A DNA stretch of 64,000 bases from Ralstonia sp. 25mfcol4.1 (lineage in GTDB: Bacteria; Pseudomonadota; Gammaproteobacteria; Burkholderiales; Burkholderiaceae). Every line of letters begins with the position of its first letter. Position 1 is the first letter of the stretch. Shown here piece after piece: positions 26,241-34,574 of this stretch. The notes beneath the pieces are model-generated. The model worked only from the letters and a program-made list of their open reading frames with translations. It searched no databases and had not been told where the DNA came from. Position numbers and translations under genes: made by a program. Location: positions 17,790 through 81,789 of the forward strand of contig NZ_FNJO01000021.1 in NCBI RefSeq assembly GCF_900104095.1, given 5' to 3'.

Positions 26241-26612
26241 ATGTCAATTGTGCGAGCTGGCAGCAAGGCGGAAGCGCTCAGGCTTCTGGCCTCGGAGCAG
26301 GCGCTTGGGCTTGAGCTGGACTATGAGACGGGGTGGCAGGACGCCATCGAGCTCGGCCGGCTTGGCGAGAAGCGCGGCATCAAGGTGCAATACCGCGGAC
26401 AGGAAAGTATCGCCGTCCGCACACCTGAAGCCCTGCAGGCGGGGCTGGGCAGGCCCAAGACCACGTTCCGGCAACGCAACCTGTACTGCCAGTTCGACCT
26501 TGGCCTGCTGGCCGACCGGGACTTGCTGGATCTGGAAGCCAAGGCAACGCGCTTTGGCGACTACATCCTCGCGGGCCATCTGCTACGCGAAGTCGACACG
26601 GTCTGGGCCTGA
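26241..26612 (+). CDS. Unknown small protein, predicted SOS-regulated
   Basis: A 123-residue protein I do not recognise. It opens MSIVRAGSKAEALRLLASEQ and ends GHLLREVDTVWA. It is mixed alpha/beta in look, with two Cys-free halves joined by a basic Arg-rich stretch (RPKTTFRQRNLYC) and an acidic helix (LLADRDLLDLEAK). There is no membrane segment or signal peptide. GAGG lies five bases before the ATG. The frame is open further upstream through the tandem repeats, but the promoter lies inside that stretch, so the short form is preferred. The LexA box implies induction by DNA damage; a role in division arrest or repair is only a guess. Confidence 0.75.
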   Translation: MSIVRAGSKAEALRLLASEQALGLELDYETGWQDAIELGRLGEKRGIKVQYRGQESIAVRTPEALQAGLGRPKTTFRQRNLYCQFDLGLLADRDLLDLEAKATRFGDYILAGHLLREVDTVWA

Positions 26613-26660
26613 GCCCGGATTCTGCGCGGGCAGCGTCACCGCGCGATGACAGATGACCCG

Positions 26661-26734
26661 CTGACTGCCCGGCTGGACTGCCAAGGGTGGACTGCCCCGG
26701 CTGGACTGCCGGGCTGACTGCCGGATTTACTGCC
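26661..26734. repeat. Short ACTGCC repeat cluster, period 12-14 bp
   Basis: Six copies of ACTGCC end at 26669, 26682, 26696, 26710, 26722 and 26734. The middle three form a clear 14-bp repeat with core TGGACTGCC. The cluster fills the gap between the convergent SOS gene and the next minus-strand gene and runs into the latter's last codons. It differs in sequence from the 15-bp array on the other side of the SOS gene. Confidence 0.65.
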
Positions 26735-27272
26735 AGACGCGCGTGGCACCGGCCCAGCGGGCGGCTGCGGACACGTGCATCAGCGCACAGTCGGCTTCCG
26801 TGGCAGGCATCGGAGGCTCGGCAGCGGTCGTCACGTTGGAGCACAGCACGGCCGTGACCAGCGTCTTGATATGGCCGCGGCCGCTATCGGCCAGCGCGAC
26901 CAGGCGGTCGTAGCCATCGAGCACGATCAGGCTGTCGCCCGCACGCGGATCGAGGTCCAGCGAATAGAGATGGTCGCATTCGCACCGCATGGTGCCGCCG
27001 GCCACCGCCACGACGATGGCACTGGGCAGCGCCAGCCCGCAATCGCGTACCGCCTGGTGAAGGCGGTCCAGATGTGCCTGGGCGCGATAGTCGCGGGCCG
27101 AGTGCGCCGGCTCGGGGCCGGTCGAAAGTGCCATCAGCGTATCGGCCGACACGACCAGCGTGTAGGCCTGCAGCGTGGTGCGATACGTGGCCACCACGGC
27201 CCGGAGCCGATGCACCGCGCCGTGGTCTGCAGCGGCCGTCCCCTGTGGGGCCGCAACCTGGATCTTGCTCAT
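26727..27272 (-). CDS. Hypothetical protein of 181 residues
   Basis: Not recognised. It begins MSKIQVAAPQGTAAADHGA and contains an Ala-rich helical first half and a CECDHLYSLDLDPRAGDSLIVLDGY segment with two close Cys. There is no signal peptide or membrane segment. AGGAGA lies before the ATG, and the gene starts 44 bp after the acyl-CoA dehydrogenase stop, so the two probably share a transcript. The frame extends far upstream through the dehydrogenase gene, which is a shadow. The ACTGCC repeat cluster reaches its stop codon. Confidence 0.6.
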   Translation of the reverse strand: MSKIQVAAPQGTAAADHGAVHRLRAVVATYRTTLQAYTLVVSADTLMALSTGPEPAHSARDYRAQAHLDRLHQAVRDCGLALPSAIVVAVAGGTMRCECDHLYSLDLDPRAGDSLIVLDGYDRLVALADSGRGHIKTLVTAVLCSNVTTAAEPPMPATEADCALMHVSAAARWAGATRVWQ

Positions 27273-27316
27273 CCTGTCTCCTATCCCCTCGGGTCGGTCC
27301 GCTGCTGTCAGCCGGA

Positions 27317-28474
27317 TCAGTCGCGCAGCAGCTGCTTGGCGATGATCAGTTGCTGGATCTGCGTGGTGCCCTCGTACAGGCGCAGCAGGCGCACGTCGCG
27401 ATAGAACCGTTCGGCCTTGTATTCGGCGATGTAACCGGCGCCGCCGTGGATCTGCACGGCGCGATCGGCCACGCGGCCCACCATTTCGGTACAGAACATC
27501 TTGGTGCAGGACGCCAGCATGCTGACCTCGGGGTCGCTCTGGCCGGCCGGCTTGGCGTCGTAGCGGTGCGCGCAATCGCGCACCATCGACAGGCCGGCGT
27601 ACAGTTCGGCCTGGCTGTCGGCCAGCATGGCCTGGATCAGCTGGAAGTCGCCAATCGGCTTGCCGAACTGCTTGCGCTCCTTCGCGTAGGCGACGGCATC
27701 GGTAATTAGCCGATGTGCCATGCCGCAAGCCAGCGCAGAGATATGGAGGCGGCCACGGTCCAGCACCTTCATGGCGGTCTTGAAGCCCACGCCCGGCACG
27801 CCGCCGATGATGTTTGCGGCCGGCACGCGCACGTTTTCCAGAACCACGTCGCACGTCTTGGTGCCGCGCTGGCCCATCTTCTTGTCAGGCTTGCCCAGCG
27901 AGATGCCCGGGGTGTCGGCCGGCACGATGAACGACGAAATGCCCGAGGCACCCTGGCCGCCCGTGCGGGCCATCAGCGTGAAGGCGCCGGCACGCGGCGC
28001 GTTGGTGATGAACCGCTTGGTACCGTTGATGACGTAGTGGTCGCCATCGAGCTCGGCACGCGTCTGCAGCGATGCGGCGTCCGACCCTGCGTTCGGCTCG
28101 GTCAGCGCGAAGGAGATGACCAGCTCGCCGCTGGCGATCTTGGGCAGGTAGGTCTGCTTCTGCTCCTCGGTGCCATCCATCAGGATGCCCTGCGAGCCAA
28201 TGCCCACGTTGGTGCCGAAGACGGAGCGGAACGCGAAGGCCGTATGGCCCAGGTCATAGACCACATCGCATTCCTGCGACATCGACAGGCCGATGCCACC
28301 GTAGTTTTCCGGAATGGAGATGCCGAACAGGCCCATCTCCTTCATGTCGGCCACGATGTCGGCCGGCACGTCGTCGATTTCCTCCAGCGTGTCTTCGGCC
28401 GGCTTCAGGCGCTCATCGATGAAACGCTGCACGGAGGCGCGCAGCAGGGAAAAGGATTCGGCGTCGAGGGCCAT
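27317..28474 (-). CDS. Acyl-CoA dehydrogenase
   Basis: A 385-residue flavoenzyme of fatty-acid or branched-chain acyl-CoA oxidation. FAD and substrate motifs are in place: FALTEPNAGSDAASL, GTKRFITNA and the C-terminal RLYEGTTQIQQ containing the catalytic-base Glu of the MCAD-like group. GGAGA precedes the chosen ATG; the frame has a 23-codon upstream extension without similarity. The exact acyl chain cannot be read. A hypothetical gene follows closely. Confidence 0.93.
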   Translation of the reverse strand: MALDAESFSLLRASVQRFIDERLKPAEDTLEEIDDVPADIVADMKEMGLFGISIPENYGGIGLSMSQECDVVYDLGHTAFAFRSVFGTNVGIGSQGILMDGTEEQKQTYLPKIASGELVISFALTEPNAGSDAASLQTRAELDGDHYVINGTKRFITNAPRAGAFTLMARTGGQGASGISSFIVPADTPGISLGKPDKKMGQRGTKTCDVVLENVRVPAANIIGGVPGVGFKTAMKVLDRGRLHISALACGMAHRLITDAVAYAKERKQFGKPIGDFQLIQAMLADSQAELYAGLSMVRDCAHRYDAKPAGQSDPEVSMLASCTKMFCTEMVGRVADRAVQIHGGAGYIAEYKAERFYRDVRLLRLYEGTTQIQQLIIAKQLLRD

Positions 28475-28598
28475 GACAGTCTCCGGGTGAGTCGGTACGA
28501 CAACAATGGCCGCCAATGGTACGCCGACCATCGATTTTGACAATCCACGCCAACTTGTACAGAACCGTCAAGATAATTTGACAATCGCCCGACAAGCC

Positions 28599-28931
28599 CT
28601 AATGATCACATTTCTTGCGGGCCAGCGTTTCCCGCGTGTAGCCATGGCCCACCCGCAGTTGGTGCTCGATCTCGTCGGCCTGGTCCAGGCAGGAAAACAC
28701 GAGGTCGTCGCGGAATTTCTGGGTCACGCCCTTGAGCCGCGGGGCGTCATAGGAAATCTGCCGTGCCCGGCAGCGCAGGAACAGCAGCGTCTCCTCGGAA
28801 GCCGTCCGCAATTGCGCCTGGTTGATGCGCTGGCACTGCACGAGGTTGGGATCGCCCTCGGCAAGTGCCACCGCGGCGGCCAGCCACAGCAAAGGTGCCA
28901 GCAGGAACGGCAGGAGGCGCGGATTGGACAT
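28599..28931 (-). CDS. Small exported protein with four cysteines
   Basis: A 110-residue unrecognised protein. A signal peptide (about residues 1-24, MSNPRLLPFLLAPLLWLAAAVALA) precedes a helical, charged body with Cys in VQCQR, LRCRAR, FSCLD and KKCDH, which could form two disulfides in the periplasm. The chosen ATG opens directly on the signal peptide; a longer frame adds 23 basic residues. It stands between the acyl-CoA dehydrogenase and the transporter, with a 124-bp gap to the former. Confidence 0.65.
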   Translation of the reverse strand: MSNPRLLPFLLAPLLWLAAAVALAEGDPNLVQCQRINQAQLRTASEETLLFLRCRARQISYDAPRLKGVTQKFRDDLVFSCLDQADEIEHQLRVGHGYTRETLARKKCDH

Positions 28932-29315
28932 GGACAGGGGCGTTGAAAGACGGCGTTCAGAATCGCCCTGCATGATTGCGCAGCCGCGCGGCCCACGCAA
29001 GTTGGCTTGGTGACGGAGGTCACACCGGCCAGGATTTTCATGTCGGGTGGGCGCGCTTTGTAAAAACTCTTTCCAGCCAATCGGACAATGCGGCGCAAAA
29101 CCGCTGGTGGCAAGGCATTTGCAATATGCCAGGGCAATTGCGAAAGCCGCCCCCCTTGGGTGGCTGGCCGTTCCGCGCTACGCTAGCCGGGCACACGGGC
29201 CCGACCTGCGACGCCCCCAGGCCGGCTTGGCGGTTTTGCCGGCCTTCGTCGTACCTCGCTCTCCTCGTCCGTATCCAGCGGCGCCCCCGCCGCCAAGTCA
29301 AGAACAGAAGGTCCT
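28932..29315. other. Intergenic region upstream of the MHS transporter
   Basis: 384 bp between divergent genes with no credible ORF. GGCAT-N7-ATGCC at 29114-29130 is a small inverted repeat of the same form as the one at 7131-7149 and is a possible regulator site about 185 bp upstream of the transporter. No terminator is seen. Confidence 0.4.
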
Positions 29316-30629
29316 ATGACAGACATCGCCTCCTCCGCCGTCAACGGCACGGCACCCTCCCCCGAAGAAACCAGAAAACGCGTCTTTGCCATCGTGGCCG
29401 CGTCGTCGGGCAACCTCGTGGAGTGGTTCGACTTCTATATCTATGCCTTCAGCGCGATCTATTTCGCGCCGGCCTTCTTCCCGAAAGGCGACCCCACGGC
29501 ACAACTGCTGAACACTGCCGGGGTGTTTGCGGCGGGCTTCCTGATGCGACCGATCGGCGGCTGGCTCTTTGGCCGTATCGCGGACCGTAACGGCCGCAAG
29601 AATTCGCTGCTGATCTCGGTGGTCATGATGTGCTTCGGCTCGCTGCTGATCGCCTGTCTGCCGACCTACGAGACCATCGGCAACTGGGCGCCTGCGCTGC
29701 TGCTGGTGGCGCGGCTGCTGCAGGGCCTGTCGGTCGGCGGCGAATACGGCACCACCGCCACCTACATGAGCGAAGTGGCGCTCAAGGGCCGACGCGGCTT
29801 CTTCTCGTCGTTCCAGTACGTGACGCTGATCGGCGGCCAGCTGCTGGCTGTACTGGTCATTGTGCTGCTGGAGCAAATGCTGACCGAAGCGGAACTGAAA
29901 TCCTACGGCTGGCGCATCCCCTTCGTGGTCGGCGCCATCACCGCCGTGGTGGCCCTGCTGCTTCGCCGCACGCTGCATGAGACCACCACCGCGCAGCAGC
30001 GCAACAGCAAGGGCGCCGGCACGGTGAGCGAGATCTTCCGCCACCACAAGGCCGCGTTCTTCACGGTGCTCGGTTATACCGCCGGGGGCTCGCTGATCTT
30101 CTACACGTTCACCACGTACATGCAGAAGTTCCTGGTCAACACGGCCCACCTGCCGATCAAGACCACCAGCTACGTGATGACGGTCTGCCTGTTCCTCTAC
30201 ATGTGCATGCAGCCGCTGTTCGGCGCGCTGTCCGACCGCATCGGCCGCCGCCACAACATGATGCTGTTCGGCGCGCTGGGCTCCATTGCCACGGTACCGA
30301 TCCTGACCGCGCTGAAGACGGTATCGAGCCCCGAAATGGCCGGCCTGCTGATCTGCGTGGCCCTGGCCATCGTCAGCTTCTACACGTCGATCAGCGGCAT
30401 CGTGAAGGCCGAAATGTTCCCGCCGGAAGTACGTGCGCTGGGCGTGGGCCTGGCCTATGCCATCGCCAATGCGCTATTCGGCGGTACGGCCGAATACGTG
30501 GCGCTGGCCCTGAAAAAGGGTGGTCAGGAGGACGCGTTCTACTGGTACGTGACCGGCATGATGGTTATTGCATTCCTGGTCAGCCTGCGCCTGCCGCGCC
30601 AGGCAAAGTACCTGCATCACGAGCACTGA
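29316..30629 (+). CDS. MFS transporter, metabolite:H+ symporter (KgtP-like) group
   Basis: A 437-residue permease with twelve membrane segments. The opening SSGNLVEWFDFYIYAF and the loop GGWLFGRIADRNGRKNSL are signatures of the MHS group (alpha-ketoglutarate, citrate and proline/betaine permeases). RLLQGLSVGGEYGTTATYMSE is the other diagnostic block. It should import a carboxylate with protons; KgtP-like by look, but the substrate is not certain. A hairpin terminator follows, then a LysR gene on the same strand. Confidence 0.9.
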   Translation: MTDIASSAVNGTAPSPEETRKRVFAIVAASSGNLVEWFDFYIYAFSAIYFAPAFFPKGDPTAQLLNTAGVFAAGFLMRPIGGWLFGRIADRNGRKNSLLISVVMMCFGSLLIACLPTYETIGNWAPALLLVARLLQGLSVGGEYGTTATYMSEVALKGRRGFFSSFQYVTLIGGQLLAVLVIVLLEQMLTEAELKSYGWRIPFVVGAITAVVALLLRRTLHETTTAQQRNSKGAGTVSEIFRHHKAAFFTVLGYTAGGSLIFYTFTTYMQKFLVNTAHLPIKTTSYVMTVCLFLYMCMQPLFGALSDRIGRRHNMMLFGALGSIATVPILTALKTVSSPEMAGLLICVALAIVSFYTSISGIVKAEMFPPEVRALGVGLAYAIANALFGGTAEYVALALKKGGQEDAFYWYVTGMMVIAFLVSLRLPRQAKYLHHEH

Positions 30630-30672
30630 CGCCGGCGCCGGGACGCGCGCCGCTGCCGTCATGGCAAACTGG

Positions 30673-30693
30673 GGGGCCTTCGGGCCCCTTTTT
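30673..30693 (+). terminator. Rho-independent terminator of the MHS transporter
   Basis: Stem GGGGCC / GGCCCC with a TTCG tetraloop followed by five T. It lies 44 bp after the transporter stop and just before the LysR start, so the two genes are likely separate transcripts. Confidence 0.85.
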
Positions 30694-30714
30694 CATTCCC
30701 GCGCCTGTCTCGTC

Positions 30715-31659
30715 ATGGATCTCAACGCCCTGCGCCTGTTCGTCGATATCGTCGACGCGGGCAACCTCAGCGCCGCCGCGCGCAAGCTCAAGATGACGCG
30801 CGCCAATGTCAGCTACCACCTCAAGGCGCTGGAGGAGGAACTGGGCGTGCAACTGCTGCGCCGGACCACGCGCCACGTGGAGCCCACGCCCGTCGGCGCC
30901 GGGCTCTACGAGCACGGCCGCAACATCCTGGGCGAAGTCGCCGCCGCCAACGCGCTGATCAGCAGCATGGGCAAGAGCCTGCAGGGCCATGTTCGGCTGT
31001 CGGTACCCACCGGCCTGGGGCACGCCATGCTGTCGCCGCTGCTGGTGCAGTTCAAGCAACGCTATCCCGACATCACGCTCGACGTGGTGTTCGACAACCG
31101 CATCCACAACCTCGTGTCCGAGGATGTCGAGGTGGCGCTGCGCATCATTTCGACGCCGCCAGATTCGGTCGTGGCCACCGAGATCGGCACGGTCGACTGG
31201 ATTGTCTGCGGCGCGCCCGCCTATCTGGCGGGCCGGCCGAAGCCGGCGGTGCTGGCCGACCTTGGCGCCCATGCCATCGTCTGCGCATCGCCGATTGGCC
31301 AGAAGCTGAAAGCTTCGGGTATCCGCCACGCCACCGGGGAGCGCGAACAGGTGGTGCTGGCGCCCACGCTGAGTTCCGAGAACTTCGCGTTCCTGAAGGA
31401 TGCCGTGGTTGGCGGGCTCGGCCTCGGCATTTTCCCGCTCTATGCGGTGGGCAAGGATCTCGCGGATGGCACGCTCGTGCCGCTGCTGCCCGACTATCGC
31501 ATCAGCGTGTTCGGCAGCAAGCTCTACATGCTGACCATGCCCAACCGCTACCAGACCATGGCCACGCGCTATCTGCTGACCTTCCTCAAGACCGAGCTGC
31601 AGGCAATCTGGCCTCGCATGCGCGGCGACAGTGCCTATAGTGAGAACACTCAGGACTAA
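30715..31659 (+). CDS. LysR-family transcriptional regulator
   Basis: A 314-residue LysR protein. The HTH (NLSAAARKLKMTRANVSYHLKALEEELG) and LLRRTTRHVEPTPVG are typical. The start at MDLNALRLFVDIVD is where the family begins; a 49-codon extension overlaps the terminator and is rejected. It follows the MHS transporter on the same strand but beyond a terminator. The C-terminal tail is unremarkable. Confidence 0.9.
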   Translation: MDLNALRLFVDIVDAGNLSAAARKLKMTRANVSYHLKALEEELGVQLLRRTTRHVEPTPVGAGLYEHGRNILGEVAAANALISSMGKSLQGHVRLSVPTGLGHAMLSPLLVQFKQRYPDITLDVVFDNRIHNLVSEDVEVALRIISTPPDSVVATEIGTVDWIVCGAPAYLAGRPKPAVLADLGAHAIVCASPIGQKLKASGIRHATGEREQVVLAPTLSSENFAFLKDAVVGGLGLGIFPLYAVGKDLADGTLVPLLPDYRISVFGSKLYMLTMPNRYQTMATRYLLTFLKTELQAIWPRMRGDSAYSENTQD

Positions 31660-31692
31660 ACCGCGCCCACCCGCGCGGGAAGGAAGACGATC

Positions 31693-32169
31693 ATGGCAAT
31701 GGCAGGCACCCTGGCTGGCCGGCTCAGCCGCATGAACAGCCGGTTCGACATCATTCGTCACCCCTACAGTCTCAGCAGCATGGCCACGGCGCACGCGGCA
31801 CATGTACCGGGGCACCGTCTGGCCAAGACGTTGCTGCTGGAAGATGAAGGCGGCTACGTGGCCGCCGTGATCCCGTCGAACCACCATCTGCAGCTATCGG
31901 TCCTGTGCGAAATGACGGGCCGCAAGCTGGTGCTGGCGCATGAGGACGAAATCCGCGAAGTCTTCAAGGATTGCGATCTTGGCGCCATCCCGCCGTGCGC
32001 GATGTCGTACGGCATGCAGACCTATGTCGACGAAAGCCTGTTCGCCGAGCCCGAAGTCTGGTTCGAGGCGGGCGACCACCTGGAACTGGTTCACATGGAC
32101 CGCGACCAGTTCATGATGCTGATGGAGGACGCACAGCGCGGCAGGTTCTCGCGCGTGATGATGTCGTAG
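31693..32169 (+). CDS. YbaK/EbsC-type aminoacyl-tRNA deacylase-like protein
   Basis: A 158-residue protein of the YbaK/ProX editing-domain fold: KTLLLEDEGGYVAAVIPSNHHLQL, then LAHEDEIREVFKDCDLGAIPPC, with the conserved G-x-[IL]-PP loop. Members clear mischarged tRNA, but the tRNA cannot be predicted. AAGGAAG lies before the first of two close ATGs. It begins 33 bp after the LysR stop and may be co-transcribed with it. Confidence 0.8.
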   Translation: MAMAGTLAGRLSRMNSRFDIIRHPYSLSSMATAHAAHVPGHRLAKTLLLEDEGGYVAAVIPSNHHLQLSVLCEMTGRKLVLAHEDEIREVFKDCDLGAIPPCAMSYGMQTYVDESLFAEPEVWFEAGDHLELVHMDRDQFMMLMEDAQRGRFSRVMMS

Positions 32170-32186
32170 CCCTTCCCCCTGGCGCA

Positions 32187-33005
32187 TCACGTCCCTGGCA
32201 GCGCCGCCGCACCGGCGGCGCTGTCGTCTTTCAGGTCCACCCCGGACCGCCCCAGCGCCACGGCCCCACGTAGCAAAAACGCCAGACGATCAGCCGCCTG
32301 CGCGTAGGGAAGCCCTTCCGGGCGCACGTTCGAGATGCAGTTGCGCTGCGCGTCGGTACGACCCACGCGCGGATCGTAGGTCAGGTAGATGCCGAGACTG
32401 TCCGGCGAACTGAGCCCTGGGCGCTCGCCGATCAGCATCACCACCTGCCGCGCCTGCAGCCGTTCGCCGATCTCGTCGCCCAGGGCCACGCGTGCCTGCC
32501 GGGCCACCACGACCGGGCCGGTCCGCCAGGCCGGCAGCCGCGCCAGCACGGCCTGCAGCAGCGGCACCGCGTGGCGTTGCGCCGCCAGCGCGGACAGGCC
32601 ATCGGCAATCACGAACACCACGTCGTACGGTTGGGTATCGGCCCGGGTATCGTCCTCGGTATCAGCCCCGGTATCGGCCGCCAGCGCGGCACGGCTGGCG
32701 TCGTCGAGCCGGCGGCCCAGGTCCGGGCGACGCAGGTACTGGTCTCGGTCGTGCGCGGCGCTGTGGACATGCACAGCGGCCAGCCCGGCAGCCTGCAGCG
32801 CCGCCTCGATGGAATGGGCATCCAGCGGCAGGTGTACCGCATCGCGTGCCTGCGCGTGGGCCAGGCCGAACGCCAGCACGGTTTCGGTGGTCTGGGCATG
32901 GCCGGTACGGCCGATGGCCACGCGGGCGCGCGTGAACTGGCGAAGGCGTTGCCACGGATCTTCGGCATGAGGGGGATGCTCCGGGGGGGCTGGGTGGTTC
33001 GGCAT
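32187..33005 (-). CDS. eutC: Ethanolamine ammonia-lyase small subunit
   Basis: The small subunit of the adenosylcobalamin-dependent enzyme that splits ethanolamine to acetaldehyde and ammonia. Recognisable blocks are FTRARVAIGRTGHAQTTE, VFVIADGLSALA and IGERPGLSSPDSLGIYLTYDPRVGRTDAQRNCISNVR. It is 272 residues and follows eutB by 19 bp. An internal acidic segment of repeated xxDT units (about residues 109-124) comes from a 12-bp tandem repeat and looks like an expanded linker. Confidence 0.95.
   Translation of the reverse strand: MPNHPAPPEHPPHAEDPWQRLRQFTRARVAIGRTGHAQTTETVLAFGLAHAQARDAVHLPLDAHSIEAALQAAGLAAVHVHSAAHDRDQYLRRPDLGRRLDDASRAALAADTGADTEDDTRADTQPYDVVFVIADGLSALAAQRHAVPLLQAVLARLPAWRTGPVVVARQARVALGDEIGERLQARQVVMLIGERPGLSSPDSLGIYLTYDPRVGRTDAQRNCISNVRPEGLPYAQAADRLAFLLRGAVALGRSGVDLKDDSAAGAAALPGT
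32634..32681. repeat. 12-bp tandem repeat inside eutC
   Basis: Four units of GGTATCNNCCNC in perfect 12-bp register lie inside eutC. On the coding strand they give a run of xxDT tetrapeptides. The repeats keep the frame, so the number of units can vary without breaking the gene. Confidence 0.8.
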
Positions 33006-33024
33006 CGGCGTGTCCTCGGTCTGG

Positions 33025-34407
33025 TCAGAGCGATTCGGCCATCGTCAGCAACGGCTGGCGCGCGGTGGGCGGCAGCAGGCGGCCGGCGCTGTCCAGCATG
33101 CCCATGCGCTGCAGCCACGCCTCGAACTCGGGGGCGGGCCGCAGGCCCAGCACCTCGCGCAGGTACAGCGCATCGTGGAACGACGTGCTCTGGTAGTTCA
33201 GCATGATGTCGTCGGCACCCGGCACGCCCATGATGAAGTTGATGCCGGCCACGCCGAACAGCGTCAGCAGCGTGTCCATGTCGTCCTGGTCGGCCTCGGC
33301 GTGGTTCGTGTAGCAGACGTCGCAGCCCATCGGCACGCCCAGCAGCTTGCCGCAGAAATGGTCCTCAAGGCCGGCCCGGATGATCTGCTTGCCGTCGTAG
33401 AGATACTCGGGACCGATAAAACCCACCACCGTATTGACCAGCAACGGCTCGAAACGCCGCGCCACGGCATAGGCGCGGGATTCCATGGTCTGCTGGTCGA
33501 TTCCATGGTGAGCGTTGGCCGACAGCGCGCTGCCCTGGCCGGTCTCGAAGTACATCACGTTGTTGCCAACCGTGCCGCGCGCCAGCGACAGCGCCGCCTG
33601 GCGTGCCTCATCCAGCAGCGCCAGCGAGATGCCGAATGCCGCGTTGGCGGCCTGGCTGCCGGCCACCGACTGGAACACCAGATCAACGGGCGCGCCCTGT
33701 TCCATGGCCCGCAGCGTATGGGTGACGTGGGTCAGCACGCACGATTGCGTGGGCACGTCGTAGCGCGTCCGGATATCGTCGATCAGCTTCAGCAGCGTGA
33801 CGATGGCGCCCAGGTTGTCGCCGGCCGGATTGACGCCGATCGTGGCGTCGCCGCACCCGTAGAGCAGCCCATCGGCGATGGACGCCGCGATGCCGCGCGG
33901 GTCGTCGGTCGGATGGTTGGGCTGCAGCCGCACGGACAGGCGGCCGGGCAGGCCGATCGTGCCGCGAAAGCGCGTCACCACCTGGCACTTGCGCGCCACC
34001 GCCACCAGGTCCTGGTTACGCATCAGCTTGCTGACGGCCGCCGCCATTTCCGGGGTGATGCCGGGTGCCACCCGGGCCAGCGTGGCCGAATCGGTCTCGT
34101 GGCGCAGCAGCCAGTTGCGGAAGTCGCCAACTGTCAGGCTGGCGATCTCGGCAAAGGCCGCCGCGTCGTGGCTGTCGACGATCAGCCGCGTGACCTCGTC
34201 GTCCTCGTAGGGAATCAGCGCCTCGGTCAGGCAGTGGGCCAGCGGCATGTCCGCCAGTGCCATGCGGGCGGCCATCCGTTCCTCCTCGCTGGCGGCGGCG
34301 ATGCCGGCCAGCGCGTCGCCCGAGCGCGCCGGGCTGGCACGGGCCAGCAGCGTGCGCAGGTCGGCAAACACATGCCGGCGGACGCCGACGGTCTGGGTAA
34401 AGGCCAT
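33025..34407 (-). CDS. eutB: Ethanolamine ammonia-lyase large subunit
   Basis: The large, active-site subunit of ethanolamine ammonia-lyase, 460 residues as in E. coli EutB. Blocks visible: RNQDLVAVARKC, LQPNHPTDDPRGI, SCVLTHVTHT and MGCDVCYTNHAEADQDDM. AGGAGA sits before the chosen ATG; a 36-codon upstream extension is rejected. eutC follows on the same transcript. No ethanolamine permease or aldehyde dehydrogenase gene is present here, so uptake and acetaldehyde disposal are encoded elsewhere. Confidence 0.96.
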   Translation of the reverse strand: MAFTQTVGVRRHVFADLRTLLARASPARSGDALAGIAAASEEERMAARMALADMPLAHCLTEALIPYEDDEVTRLIVDSHDAAAFAEIASLTVGDFRNWLLRHETDSATLARVAPGITPEMAAAVSKLMRNQDLVAVARKCQVVTRFRGTIGLPGRLSVRLQPNHPTDDPRGIAASIADGLLYGCGDATIGVNPAGDNLGAIVTLLKLIDDIRTRYDVPTQSCVLTHVTHTLRAMEQGAPVDLVFQSVAGSQAANAAFGISLALLDEARQAALSLARGTVGNNVMYFETGQGSALSANAHHGIDQQTMESRAYAVARRFEPLLVNTVVGFIGPEYLYDGKQIIRAGLEDHFCGKLLGVPMGCDVCYTNHAEADQDDMDTLLTLFGVAGINFIMGVPGADDIMLNYQSTSFHDALYLREVLGLRPAPEFEAWLQRMGMLDSAGRLLPPTARQPLLTMAESL

Positions 34408-34574
34408 GGCAGGCGGTCTCCTGGCGCGGCAGCGCCGTCTTCTGCTCCCCAATATAGGCCACGGCGACGACGCAAGTTCCGCGCCCGGCGCCGGCAAGAT
34501 CGCTTGTCTGCGCAAGCTGTCTTGCCATTGTTACGCGCCACGTCGACAATCCGCCTACTCATTCCAATTCAATC

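Noticed and set aside
32199..32223. Perfect 10-bp inverted repeat CAGCGCCGCC/GGCGGCGCTG as a terminator for the YbaK gene
   Set aside because: It lies within the eutC coding end and has no clear T run on the plus strand; it may be coincidental GC codon structure.
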